Origin: PVC group bacterium (ex Bugula neritina AB1)
Lineage (GTDB): Bacteria > GCA-001730085
Direction of reading: 5' to 3'
Assembly: GCA_001730085.1 (NCBI GenBank)
Contig: MDLB01000098.1
Span: 1-34,481 of the forward strand
Length of the DNA stretch: 34,481 nucleotides
Under the pieces are notes generated by a model that did not search any database, was not told where the DNA came from, and saw nothing but the letters and a program-made list of their open reading frames with translations. Positions 25,450 to 34,409 of the stretch are shown here, piece by piece; positions within the stretch are counted from its first letter, which is position 1, and each line of letters starts with the position of its first letter. Both the position numbers and the translations under genes were made by a program.

Positions 25450-25489
25450 GAATATGCATATTCTTTGATTTGATAAGTTTATGACTTAT
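25450..25489. promoter_or_regulatory. Two palindromes upstream of aceE, possible operator
   Basis: GAATATGCATATTC (25450-25463) is a perfect 14-bp palindrome. Ten bases on, ATAAGT-TTATG-ACTTAT (25473-25489) is a perfect inverted repeat. Both lie within 115 bases of the aceE start. Such symmetry suits a dimeric regulator controlling the complex. Neither resembles the PdhR site of E. coli (AATTGGT...ACCAATT), so no regulator is named. Confidence 0.4.
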
Positions 25490-25563
25490 TCCGTGCAATC
25501 TGGGTTAACTTTTTTCTCGTTGCTTCTGTTGAACATGTGGAACTCAACTAAGGATTTATACGT

Positions 25564-28245
25564 ATGACGAAAGAACAAACGCCTATTTTTCCTAATGATA
25601 TTGACTCTTTGGAAACGGAAGAATGGATGGAGTCTTTGGATTATGTTTTGGAGCAACATGGTCCTGAACGTGCCAGATATTTGCTCAATAAAGTGAAAGA
25701 TTGGGCTGTTTTTAGAGGAGTAAAGTCTCCACTTTCTCCCTATACACCTTATATTAATACGATCCTCCCGGAAGAAGAAACAGAATATCCAGGGGATGAA
25801 AGTTTAGAAGAAACTTTCGAGAACTGGATGAGGTGGAACGCCATGGCTATGGTGGTTAGAGCTAATAAAAAAAGTGATGGTGTTGGTGGTCATATAGCAA
25901 CATACGCTTCTATATCTATGATGTTTGAAATGGGTTTTAATCATTTTTTTCGTGCGAAAACGAATGATTCTGCAGGAGATAGGATTTTTTATCAAGCACA
26001 TGCTTGTCCCGGGATATATGCTCGTTCTTTTTTAGAAGGTCGTTTGACAGAAAAGAATTTAGAAAACTTTAGGAGAGAGTTGTCACCGGAAGGTGGACTT
26101 TCTTCTTATCCACACCCTTGGTTAATGCCTGATTACTGGGAATACCCTTCTGTTTCTATGGGACTTGCTCCCATTACGGCGATTTATCAAGCTCGCTTTA
26201 ATCGCTATCTAACCAACAGAGGCATCAAAGATGTTTCAGCTTCAAATGTTTGGGCTTTTATTGGTGATGGAGAGACAGATGAACCTGAAACCTTGGGAGC
26301 TATTCGTTTCGCTGGTCGTGAAAAACTCGATAACCTAACATTTATCGTTAACTGTAACTTGCAACGTTTAGATGGTCCTGTTTGTGGGAATGGAAAAATC
26401 ATACAGGAACTTGAAGGTTCTTTTAGAGGTGCTAATTGGAATGTTATTAAGGTTATTTGGGGTCAAGATTGGGATGAGCTTTTTTCTAGAGATGAAAGAG
26501 GTCTTTTGGCTCAAAGAATGACAGAAGTTTTGGACGGTGAGTATCAAAAATATAAGACCATGGAAGGTTCTTATATTCGTGAATCTTTTTTTGGTTCAGA
26601 CCCTTATCTTTTGGATCTCGTTAAAGATAAAACGGACGAGGAATTGCAAAAGTTAAGCTGGGGAGGACATGATCGTAAACGTCTTTATAATGCTTATAAA
26701 ATGGCTCAAAATCACAAAGGTCAGCCCACCGTTATTTTGGTAAAATCTGTTAAAGGTTATAAGCTTGGTTCTGCGGGGGAAGCGATGAATGTTGCTCACC
26801 AACAGAAAAAAATGACCGAAGAGCAGCTCTTAACATTTAGGGATCGTTTGAACTTGGATTTGAGTGATGAAGATGCTTTGAGTATGAAATTTATTCAACC
26901 TAAAAGCGATTCTAGAGAAGTCACTTATATGCGTGAAAGACGTGAAAATTTGGGAGGATCTCTTCCAGCAAGAACTGTTTTTGCTAAACCTTTGCAAGCT
27001 CCACCTCTTTCTGCTTTTAAAGAGTTTTTAGATGGGACAAATGGCAGAGAAGTCTCGACAACGATGGCCTTTGTACGGGTTTTAGGAACGTTGTTGAAAG
27101 ATAAAAATATAGGGAAAAGGGTTGTTCCGATTGTTCCAGATGAAGCACGAACTTTTGGTATAGATGCTCTTTTTAGACAAGTTGGGATTTTTTCTAGCAA
27201 AGGTCAACTCTATACGCCTGTTGATAAAAACAACTTTTTGTATTACAAAGAGTCGACAGATGGACAGATTTTACAAGAAGGTATTAATGAAGCCGGAGCG
27301 ATGGCTTCTTTCATCGCTGCAGGTAGCTCCTACATGGCTTTTGATGAATACATGATACCTTTTTATGTTTATTACTCGATGTTTGGTTTTCAGAGAGTTG
27401 GCGATTCAATTTGGATGGCAGCAGATACTAGGACAAAAGGTTTTTTACTAGGTGCTACTGCTGGTCGAACAACTCTGAATGGAGAGGGCCTACAACACGA
27501 AGATGGGCATAGTCATGTTCAAGCGTTGACAGTTCCCAATTTGAAAGCTTACGACCCCACCTTTGCTTATGAAATAGCTGTTATTGTGAGGGAAGGTATT
27601 TATCGGATGTATGAGAAGGGTGATGATATTTTTTATTATCTCACTCTGCAAAATGAAAACTATGCTATGCCCGAAATGCCTGAAAATGCTGAAGATGGAA
27701 TCATTCGAGGTTGTTATTGTTGGAAAAGGCAACCATCTGTTAAAAAAGGTTTAAAAGCTCATCTTTTAGGTAGTGGATCTATAATGCAGTCTGTTATTAA
27801 AGCTGCTGATATTCTTCGTGACAAATATGAGATTTCTACCGATATATGGAGTGTGACAAGTTATAAAGAGTTACGTAATGATGCCTTGGAAGTGGAAAGG
27901 TGGAATCGCCTTAATCCTTCTGAAAATCCTAAAAAGTCATATGTTCAAGAACTTTTTAAAGAAGAAGAGGGTGTTTTTTTAGCGGCATCGGACTATATGA
28001 AAATTTTACCTGATGGTATTCGCTCTTGGATGCCTAAGAACTACACCGCTTTGGGGACAGATGGGTTTGGAATGAGTGCTTCTCGCGAAGAATTGCGTCG
28101 TTATTTTGAAGTTGATGCCGAATGCATTGTGTTGGGAGTTCTGGCGATGTTTGTGGAGAAAGGTGATTTCTCTAAAGACGATTTTTCTCAAGCGATCAAA
28201 GATTTGGGTGTGGATCCCGGTAAGCGAACGCCTTTTGTGGTTTGA
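25564..28245 (+). CDS. aceE: Pyruvate dehydrogenase E1 component, homodimeric type
   Basis: Decarboxylates pyruvate with thiamine diphosphate and passes the acetyl group to the lipoyl arms of AceF. The 893 residues match the single-chain E1 of E. coli (887), unlike the alpha/beta E1 of many bacteria. The N-terminus DIDSLETEEWMESLDYVL and HISTYAS-like GGHIATYAS segment are typical. The thiamine-binding motif is GDGETDEPE from residue 234, followed by NCNLQRLDGPVCGNGKIIQELEG. KSVKGYKLG, ARTFGID, YYKESTDGQILQEGI and AGRTTLNGEGLQHEDGHS continue in order. AAGGA lies nine bases before the ATG. The gene leads an aceE-aceF-lpd cluster. Confidence 0.97.
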   Translation: MTKEQTPIFPNDIDSLETEEWMESLDYVLEQHGPERARYLLNKVKDWAVFRGVKSPLSPYTPYINTILPEEETEYPGDESLEETFENWMRWNAMAMVVRANKKSDGVGGHIATYASISMMFEMGFNHFFRAKTNDSAGDRIFYQAHACPGIYARSFLEGRLTEKNLENFRRELSPEGGLSSYPHPWLMPDYWEYPSVSMGLAPITAIYQARFNRYLTNRGIKDVSASNVWAFIGDGETDEPETLGAIRFAGREKLDNLTFIVNCNLQRLDGPVCGNGKIIQELEGSFRGANWNVIKVIWGQDWDELFSRDERGLLAQRMTEVLDGEYQKYKTMEGSYIRESFFGSDPYLLDLVKDKTDEELQKLSWGGHDRKRLYNAYKMAQNHKGQPTVILVKSVKGYKLGSAGEAMNVAHQQKKMTEEQLLTFRDRLNLDLSDEDALSMKFIQPKSDSREVTYMRERRENLGGSLPARTVFAKPLQAPPLSAFKEFLDGTNGREVSTTMAFVRVLGTLLKDKNIGKRVVPIVPDEARTFGIDALFRQVGIFSSKGQLYTPVDKNNFLYYKESTDGQILQEGINEAGAMASFIAAGSSYMAFDEYMIPFYVYYSMFGFQRVGDSIWMAADTRTKGFLLGATAGRTTLNGEGLQHEDGHSHVQALTVPNLKAYDPTFAYEIAVIVREGIYRMYEKGDDIFYYLTLQNENYAMPEMPENAEDGIIRGCYCWKRQPSVKKGLKAHLLGSGSIMQSVIKAADILRDKYEISTDIWSVTSYKELRNDALEVERWNRLNPSENPKKSYVQELFKEEEGVFLAASDYMKILPDGIRSWMPKNYTALGTDGFGMSASREELRRYFEVDAECIVLGVLAMFVEKGDFSKDDFSQAIKDLGVDPGKRTPFVV

Positions 28246-28522
28246 GATGGGTGTAAGGGTACCCCATAATGTTTTGTTGGAAGACTTTTAAAAGGGTTGG
28301 CTTTTTTGAAAAAGATTCAGGCTCTATAAGTGAGTATGTCCTTTTTCCAAAAATGAAATTTTTGCGAAATACAGCTTAGGGTTTATTGGAAGACGTTTTT
28401 CGCAGTGCTTTCAGAATGTCAAAAAGTTTAAAAGTTTTCTGAAAAAAGGGTGAGAGGTATTTTGTAGCGATCTCCGTTTATTTGTGTTTGTGTGAACGGG
28501 TCAAAAATAAGGACAGCTTGCT
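28246..28522 (+). other. Spacer between aceE and aceF
   Basis: A 277-base gap, wide compared with the 10 bases between aceF and lpd. ATGGG/CCCAT could pair just after the aceE stop (28247-28267) but there is no T-run. TGCGAAA and TTTCGCA arms occur about 30 bases apart near 28360-28405. A separate promoter for aceF is possible but no good one was seen. Confidence 0.35.
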
Positions 28523-30091
28523 ATGGTTATTGATTTATGTTTACCTGAAATAGGGGAAGGTGTTACGGAGGCTGATGTTGCTAGCCTTTTAGTTAAAGTT
28601 GGTGATATTGTTGAAGAAGGTCAAACTTTGATCGAACTTGAAACAAATAAAGCCACGGTCGATTTCCCTTCCGAAGTTTCAGGGGTTGTTAAAGATATTT
28701 TAGTAAAAGAAGGTCAAACAGTTTCTATTGGTGCTGTTTTGATTAAAATAGAAGAGAGCGGAGCCTCTGAAAATCCTGACAACTCTAAAGAGGAATCAGA
28801 TTCTTTGAATACACCGGATGTTTCCGAAGTGGCATCTTCTGGAGGAGAAAAAGATCTACTTTTGCCCGAGATAGGTGAAGGTGTGACTTCCGCCGAGATT
28901 GCACGTATTTTGGTTCAAGAGGGAGACTCTATAGATAAAGATCAGTTGCTGATGGAAATCGAAACCCAAAAAGCAACCGTCGACTTTCCAGCTGATTGCT
29001 CGGGGATTATTCAAAAAATATTAGTTAAAGAAGGTGATTCTGTTTCTATTGGAGACAAGCTTTTAGTTGTTCAAGAAAAATCCGGATCTTCTAAAAAAGA
29101 TATAGCGACTTCTGTGAAAGATGCAAAAGTAGAAAAAACAGAAGCAGCGATCAATCCTTCTTTTCAACGCTCTAGAAATACAGGTGTGAAAGCTGATCCT
29201 TCTCGTCGGATTCCAGCGTCTCCTTCTTTGCGTAGGCGTGCGCGTGTTCTTGACATAGACTTGTATGATGTTCCCGGGACAGGCCCTGGTGGTCGTATAA
29301 CGATCGAAGATTTTGACCGGTTTTTGTTGGCTCAGAATTCATCCGACTCTTCTTTAAAAGCACCTTCTTTGCCAGACTTTTCTCAGTGGGGAAAAATCAC
29401 CGAAGAGCCTTATAAGTCTTTACGCAAGAAAACAGCCGAGCATGTGAGCATGTCGGCAAGGTTGATACCACATGTTACTCAATTTGATGAAGCGGATGTG
29501 ACAGAGTTAGAGCTTTTACGTAAAGAAAAAGGGCAAGAGATCAAGAAAAAGGGTGGTAAGTTAACCCCGATCGTTTTATTGCTTAAAGCTGTTGCTCATG
29601 CTTTGAAAAAGTTCCCACAGTTCGCCACAAGTTTGGATGAAAAAAAGGGAAAAATTGTATACAAAGATTATTGTCATATAGGGATTGCTGTTGATACCCC
29701 CAAAGGCCTTATGGTTCCAGTGATTCAGGATGTTGATAAAAAGAGCTTGGAAGAGCTTGCGTTAGAATTGGTTGATATTGGCGAACGTGCACGTTTAGGT
29801 AAGATCAAACTTTCTGAGTTGCAAGGTGGTGTTTTCACTATTTCTAGCTTGGGTCATTTAGGTGGTACGTATTTTACACCTATTATTAATTATCCGGAAG
29901 TTGCTATTTTGGGAGTTTCTAGACAAGAATACAAGCCGGTTGTTAGGCAAGGGGAAATTGTTTCACGCTTGATTTTACCTTATGCGCTTTCTTACGATCA
30001 TCGTGTGATAGATGGTGTTGCTGCGGTAAAATTCACAAGAGAGCTAGCGGAATATTTACAGACCAATGGACCTTTTTCGTCCTTAAATTGA
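28523..30091 (+). CDS. aceF: Pyruvate dehydrogenase E2, dihydrolipoamide acetyltransferase
   Basis: Core of the complex; transfers acetyl groups from E1 to coenzyme A. The 522 residues hold two lipoyl domains, with lipoylated lysines at K43 (ETNKATVDF) and K150 (ETQKATVDF), each followed by a flexible Ser/Glu-rich linker. Next is the peripheral-subunit-binding domain at about 232-272 (RIPASPSLRRRARVLDIDL, GTGPGGRITIEDFDRFL). The catalytic domain ends in SYDHRVIDG with catalytic H493. E. coli AceF has three lipoyl domains and about 630 residues, so this is a two-domain version. AAGGA precedes the ATG. Confidence 0.96.
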   Translation: MVIDLCLPEIGEGVTEADVASLLVKVGDIVEEGQTLIELETNKATVDFPSEVSGVVKDILVKEGQTVSIGAVLIKIEESGASENPDNSKEESDSLNTPDVSEVASSGGEKDLLLPEIGEGVTSAEIARILVQEGDSIDKDQLLMEIETQKATVDFPADCSGIIQKILVKEGDSVSIGDKLLVVQEKSGSSKKDIATSVKDAKVEKTEAAINPSFQRSRNTGVKADPSRRIPASPSLRRRARVLDIDLYDVPGTGPGGRITIEDFDRFLLAQNSSDSSLKAPSLPDFSQWGKITEEPYKSLRKKTAEHVSMSARLIPHVTQFDEADVTELELLRKEKGQEIKKKGGKLTPIVLLLKAVAHALKKFPQFATSLDEKKGKIVYKDYCHIGIAVDTPKGLMVPVIQDVDKKSLEELALELVDIGERARLGKIKLSELQGGVFTISSLGHLGGTYFTPIINYPEVAILGVSRQEYKPVVRQGEIVSRLILPYALSYDHRVIDGVAAVKFTRELAEYLQTNGPFSSLN

Positions 30092-30101
30092 GGAATTTAT
30101 C

Positions 30102-31529
30102 ATGGAGAAAGAAACACTTCAAGTTGATCTAGCTGTTATTGGAGCTGGTCCTGGTGGTTATACAGCTGCTTTTCGTGCGGCTGACTTAGGTATGAATGTA
30201 GCCCTTATTGAGGGAGATGATCGATTAGGAGGAACCTGTCTTTTGAGAGGGTGTATTCCTTCGAAGGCTCTCTTGAACACGGCACATATTTTACACGAGG
30301 CAAAAGAAGTTTCGAGTAGAGGTATTTCTTTTGGAGAGTCTAAGATAGATCTTTCATCTTTACGTGGATGGAAAAACAAAATCATTGAACAACTCTCTTC
30401 GGGCTTACAAGATTTGACCAAACGTCGTAAGATTCACTCTGTTAAAGGGTGGGCTTCTTTTGAAAGTAGCACTTCTTTAAAAGTTGAATCGAAAGAGGGT
30501 ATTTCACGTGTGACGTTTGATAAAGCTATTTTGGCAACAGGCTCTGTTCCGATTAAACTACCTGGAGTCTCCATTGAAAGTGATCGCTTAATAGACTCAA
30601 CAGGAGCTTTAGATCTTAATGATATCCCCAAAAAACTTTTGGTTATTGGTGGGGGTGTTATTGCTTTAGAGTTAGGGCAGGTTTATGGAGAGTTTGGGAG
30701 TGAAGTTACGGTTGTTGAACTCATGGATGGGATTCTACCTGGGGTTGATCGTGATTTGGTTAGGCCTCTTCAGAAAAGATTAAAAAGTTCTTTTAAAAAC
30801 ATTTATCTTCGTACCAAAGTCACAAATGTCAAGGAAGTTGATGAAGGGTTAGAAGTTACTATGACGAGTGAAGATGGCACACGTACAGAAGTTTTTGATA
30901 AAGTTCTTTGTGCTATTGGGCGTAAACCTCATACTAATAAATTAGGATTGGAAAACACTTTGGTTAAGACAAACCGTGCAGGGTTTGTTACTGTCGACTC
31001 TTACCAAAGGACAGATGACACGAATATTTTTGCGATTGGAGATGTCACGGTAGGTCCGATGTTAGCCCATAAAGCAACTGCCGAAGGGCGTCTTGTTGCA
31101 GAGTATATTAGTGGTGAACCTATTACGACAGATGAAAAGATGATCCCCGGGATTGTTTATACCGATCCAGAAGTTGCTTGGTGTGGATTGAGTGAAGCCG
31201 AGGCAAAAGAGCAAGGTATAAAGGTTTCTGTTGGAAAGTTCCCATGGGGAGCATCTGGGAGAAACCTAGCTATCGGAAGAACAGACGGTCTTACAAAGAT
31301 CATTTTTGAAGAGAAAACAGAAAGAGTCCTTGGTGTAGGGATTGTTGGTTTTAATGCGGGCGAGTTGCTAGCTGAAGGGGCATTAGCCATAGAAATGGCT
31401 GCTGTTGCAGAAGATTTAGCAGGTACGATTCATGCTCATCCAACTTTATCCGAAACGTTGGCTGGTTCCACAGAAGTTTTTTTAAAGAAGGCAACAGATC
31501 TTTATCTTGGTCCTCCCAAAAAAAAATAA
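30102..31529 (+). CDS. lpd: Dihydrolipoamide dehydrogenase (E3)
   Basis: Flavoprotein that reoxidises the lipoyl arms of AceF and makes NADH. The 475 residues match the family (E. coli 474). The FAD-binding GAGPGGYTAAFRAADLG opens the protein, the redox disulfide is C46/C51 in GGTCLLRGCIPSK, the NAD site has VIGGGVIALELGQVYGEFG, the second FAD motif is TNIFAIGDV, and the catalytic pair is H446/E451 in HAHPTLSE. It starts ten bases after aceF with GAGG just upstream, so it is co-transcribed. It could also serve other lipoyl enzymes not seen here. Confidence 0.96.
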   Translation: MEKETLQVDLAVIGAGPGGYTAAFRAADLGMNVALIEGDDRLGGTCLLRGCIPSKALLNTAHILHEAKEVSSRGISFGESKIDLSSLRGWKNKIIEQLSSGLQDLTKRRKIHSVKGWASFESSTSLKVESKEGISRVTFDKAILATGSVPIKLPGVSIESDRLIDSTGALDLNDIPKKLLVIGGGVIALELGQVYGEFGSEVTVVELMDGILPGVDRDLVRPLQKRLKSSFKNIYLRTKVTNVKEVDEGLEVTMTSEDGTRTEVFDKVLCAIGRKPHTNKLGLENTLVKTNRAGFVTVDSYQRTDDTNIFAIGDVTVGPMLAHKATAEGRLVAEYISGEPITTDEKMIPGIVYTDPEVAWCGLSEAEAKEQGIKVSVGKFPWGASGRNLAIGRTDGLTKIIFEEKTERVLGVGIVGFNAGELLAEGALAIEMAAVAEDLAGTIHAHPTLSETLAGSTEVFLKKATDLYLGPPKKK

Positions 31530-32083
31530 AAAAATAGGGTTTTCTTAGAGAGTTTTAGAGGGATAGTAGGCCTTAAATCTCAGGAGATCCATCTTTACTT
31601 ATAATCTTTTTGATTATTTTAAACCTTTTTTGATGCCTGATTGAATCAGGCATCAGGAGAGGGATCAATAAAATCTTATATATTTAATACATACATTTTA
31701 ATATTGTTAGGCACCTCTAAGTTCTCTTGTGGGACTAAGATTTAAGAGTGCTGTATCCTTCTATTCTAAGATAATTATTCTATTTTGACGTATTAGATGT
31801 CTGGTATAGCCTAGGAATGTTTGAAAGAGAATGTTAATCGAGAGTTTTTTATGCTTAGGGTTTATAGGTCGATTGAGGCTGTTATAAAGTAAAGGATAAG
31901 ATTTCTTATGCTACTTTTAAAAGATCTTGAGTAAAGATTCTTTTAATAAAGCATGTAGGATATTTTGTAACACATTTATTTTCTACAGATTGGAACTTTT
32001 CCTCAAACAAATTTTAAAGGAGTAGAAAGTTTGTTTGAAAAAATCATATACTTGATCGTAAAAAAACTATTTTTGAAAAAAGC
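31530..32083. other. Intergenic region after lpd
   Basis: About 550 bases without a supported gene, carrying the strong hairpin at 31631-31655. Possible short frames lack ribosome binding sites and recognisable products. Confidence 0.5.
31631..31655. repeat. Perfect 11-bp stem, 3-base loop hairpin downstream of lpd
   Basis: TGATGCCTGAT (31631-31641) is followed by TGA and ATCAGGCATCA (31645-31655). The stem is perfect and relatively GC-rich for this DNA. A T-run precedes it (31626-31631) but none follows on either strand as RNA, so it is not a standard intrinsic terminator. It could protect the 3' end of the pyruvate dehydrogenase mRNA, or be an interspersed palindrome. Confidence 0.6.
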
Positions 32084-32147
32084 TAGACTGTTGCAAAATA
32101 GTATAGATGATCTTCTTGAGGATTCTAAGGTCTTTTGCAACAGTCTA
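32084..32147. mobile_element. 64-bp miniature inverted-repeat element or bidirectional terminator
   Basis: TAGACTGTTGCAAAA (32084-32098) and its exact complement (32133-32147) flank 34 bases. The 15-bp arms resemble insertion-sequence ends of the 'ctgTTGCAAA' kind. If the outer TA is a target duplication, the arms are 13 bp with TA on both sides, as for IS630/Tc1-like elements. As RNA the arms form a strong stem followed by AAGTTTTTT on the plus strand and GCTTTTTTC on the minus strand, so it could also end both lpd and the minus-strand gene at 32176. Confidence 0.6.
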
Positions 32148-32175
32148 AAGTTTTTTAAATGCCGGAAGAGTTTTT

Positions 32176-33849
32176 TTAACTGTTTTTTTCAAGAATAGAG
32201 TTCATAAGGTTTGAGTAAAAATCTGATTTAGAAAGTTCATTATAAAGAGATAGTATTTGTTCTTCTTCTTCTCTTTTTTGTTTCTCGATTTCTTTTACAT
32301 TCGATAAATCCTCTTCTAAATGGTTAATAAATGTTTCTTTTTCTTTTAAGGTTTTATCCTCCCTTTCTTGTAAACCTAGTAAGCCCAAGACTTTGGTTCT
32401 GAAGGAATATATGGTGGTTGAGATTTGAGATTTTAAAAAAGAATCTTCTGAGAGGCTTCTCGCTTCTGCTGAGTCTACCTCTGAATAGAAGTCTGTGAGA
32501 TCTTGTTCTGATCTCTTGTTTGATCCCGCGTCTGATCCCGCGTTTGATAGTAATTTTGAGCAAAAGGTCTCGAAAGATTTATCTAGAGCTTCTTGGTTTG
32601 CAAGATCCTTACCCTCGTATCTTTCTAGAACTTTTTCTTTAAGAGTATCTTTGTGAGATTCAATTATTTGGAGGTTTGCGTTTTTTTTATCGTTGGCTAT
32701 TTTTTTGCAATCTTCAAGATCTTTTCGAGCTTTTTCGATATTCTCCCGAAGAGCTTTTTTTCTTGATTCGATGCTTCTCATATCACTTAGCTCTTTTTGA
32801 AGTAAATCTTCTTTTAATGAGCATAGGTTAAGTTTTTTTTCCTTTAATTCTTTGTTGTATAATTCTTTTTCTTTTCCTTTCTTTAATTCTTCAGACATAT
32901 GTTTAAGCTCTTGTTTTAGGTTTTCGATTTGTTCGCGTAATTCATTCATCTTTTCTGATCTGATTTTTTCTAATTCTTCTTTATCTTTTTTTGATTCAAA
33001 AACTTGACTCCAAGTCTTTTTAAAGAATGAATGATCCAGAGTTAATTGATAAAAAATTTGATTTTTTGCTCTTATTGTAAAATTATGATCTTCCGCTAAA
33101 GGTGTTGGTCTATTGTCAGGCTCTGTATCATCAGTCTCTGTATCATCAGTCTCTGTATCATCAGTCTCTGTATCATCAGTCTCTGTATCATCAGTCTCTG
33201 TATCATCAGTTTTTATAAATAAGGAGGATTGTTTAGCAAGGTTGAAAACTTCAGCTAAGGAAATTGTTTCATGATTTGTTTGACTAAGAAGATTAAAAAA
33301 TTCTTTGTATGGTGTAGGTATATAAGTGTATTTTAAGTATTTTTCAGATAGACCTATTAGATCGCTAAGAAACTCTTCGCATTCCTCTGTGCTCAGCGTC
33401 TCTGGATTATTATCGAGGATATAAAGACTCAAGATAAAGTTATCTAGTGTCACGGTTTCTTTCTCAAAAGTAAGTTTACTTCGTTCTAAATCAGAATTTA
33501 AGCCCAATAGGGCTCTAGTAGGAATTTTTTTTCTTTGTTTTGAGCTCTCCTTGATTAAAAAAGATCTACTTTGCTTCAAAAATAGACTTGTGAGCATCAA
33601 GGGATTATCTTCTTGATCCGAGGTTGGATAGAAGAAATTAGGAGTGTCTAAGCTTCTATGAGCTGAGTCTAAAAGTAAAAACAGAAGATGTCTTCTAAAG
33701 GAGTTTACATCTGATATAGACTTATAAGGGATTGGGACTAATGTTGATGAGTCTAAAGCTTTAAAAGGATTAATCATACAGGAATTAGGAGCTAAGGAGG
33801 ATAAAGGGTTTGACAATAGAAAGCTAAGTAAAATAAGAACCTTTTTCAT
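32176..33849 (-). CDS. Exported coiled-coil protein with Thr/Asp/Glu repeat
   Basis: A 557-residue protein I do not recognise. ATG 33849 has AAGGAAAAG about nine bases upstream. A signal peptide is clear: MKKVLILLSFLLSNPLSSLA. Residues 22-212 are mixed, probably helical. Residues about 214-243 are six copies of TDDTE, made by a perfect 15-bp DNA repeat. From about 285 to 430 and again near 500-545 the chain is highly charged with heptads (KEELEKIRSEKMNELREQIE, KEIEKQKREEEEQ), predicting long coiled coils. The likely place is periplasm, surface or, in a host-associated cell, outside. It stands alone, with a terminator-like inverted repeat after its stop. Confidence 0.75.
   Translation of the reverse strand: MKKVLILLSFLLSNPLSSLAPNSCMINPFKALDSSTLVPIPYKSISDVNSFRRHLLFLLLDSAHRSLDTPNFFYPTSDQEDNPLMLTSLFLKQSRSFLIKESSKQRKKIPTRALLGLNSDLERSKLTFEKETVTLDNFILSLYILDNNPETLSTEECEEFLSDLIGLSEKYLKYTYIPTPYKEFFNLLSQTNHETISLAEVFNLAKQSSLFIKTDDTETDDTETDDTETDDTETDDTETDDTEPDNRPTPLAEDHNFTIRAKNQIFYQLTLDHSFFKKTWSQVFESKKDKEELEKIRSEKMNELREQIENLKQELKHMSEELKKGKEKELYNKELKEKKLNLCSLKEDLLQKELSDMRSIESRKKALRENIEKARKDLEDCKKIANDKKNANLQIIESHKDTLKEKVLERYEGKDLANQEALDKSFETFCSKLLSNAGSDAGSNKRSEQDLTDFYSEVDSAEARSLSEDSFLKSQISTTIYSFRTKVLGLLGLQEREDKTLKEKETFINHLEEDLSNVKEIEKQKREEEEQILSLYNELSKSDFYSNLMNSILEKNS
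33121..33210. repeat. Six perfect tandem copies of a 15-bp unit
   Basis: CTCTGTATCATCAGT repeats six times without a change, inside the minus-strand gene, and encodes TDDTE per unit. Since 15 is a multiple of three, gain or loss of copies keeps the frame and only changes the length of the acidic linker. A diverged half unit with TDDTE-like coding flanks it at the C-terminal side (EPDN). Confidence 0.95.
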
Positions 33850-34367
33850 GATTACTTTTCCTTTTGAAACGGGTTTTTGGTTTTGAAAAAAAACACATTA
33901 AAGATTATAAAAACAAAAAATTAAGATTTAATTATATTATTTTGTAATTATTTATTTTCTTAAACGTCTAAAGTTTTTTAAATTTATTTTCAAATTTTCA
34001 AGATATATCATATTTTTGAAGAGAGTCTTCGATTGATGAAATATCCCTATTGGAAGTATTTAAAATTTTTTAAGAAGTTTAATGAAAGGTAGAATTTTAA
34101 CATATTTATCATTAATATTTAAAATAAAAAAAACTTTTTAAATGTATATAATTATTTTTTATAAGTTTTTATAGAAATTATTAAACTTTTTCAATTATAT
34201 AGAAACCTCTGCACTAAAATAAAAAAAGTATAAAAGTTAAGAGTATAAAGAGAAAAAATACATAAAATAGATAAACATACAGTTACAATTGAAGTTTAAT
34301 ATATAATAAATAATCAACTTAAATAATCTAAAAATAAATATAATTCAAAGATAAAGTGGCTAAGATT
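33850..34367. other. Very AT-rich intergenic region at the right side
   Basis: About 520 bases of extremely AT-rich sequence. On the minus strand TATAAT (33909-33904) lies about 55 bases before the start of the exported coiled-coil gene and could be its -10; the -35 is poor. No gene, hairpin with T-run or repeat was identified in the rest. Confidence 0.45.
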
Positions 34368-34409
34368 ATGATCAAAAAAATAAATAGATATAGAGGGGAA
34401 AAAGTACAA

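Larger units (their letters stand above)
25126..25563 (+). other. Intergenic region before the pyruvate dehydrogenase genes
   Basis: About 440 bases. It contains the helicase terminator (25201-25221), an isolated TATAAT at 25229-25234 without a good -35, and two perfect inverted repeats close to aceE (25450-25463 and 25473-25489). No gene was recognised. Confidence 0.5.

Noticed and set aside
28247-28267. Hairpin terminator after aceE
   Set aside because: Only a 5-bp ATGGG/CCCAT stem with a large loop and no T-run.
31631-31655. Intrinsic terminator of lpd
   Set aside because: The hairpin is strong but no T-run follows it on the plus strand or in minus-strand RNA.
33121-33210. CRISPR array
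   Set aside because: The 15-bp units are directly tandem without spacers and are in frame within a coding sequence.
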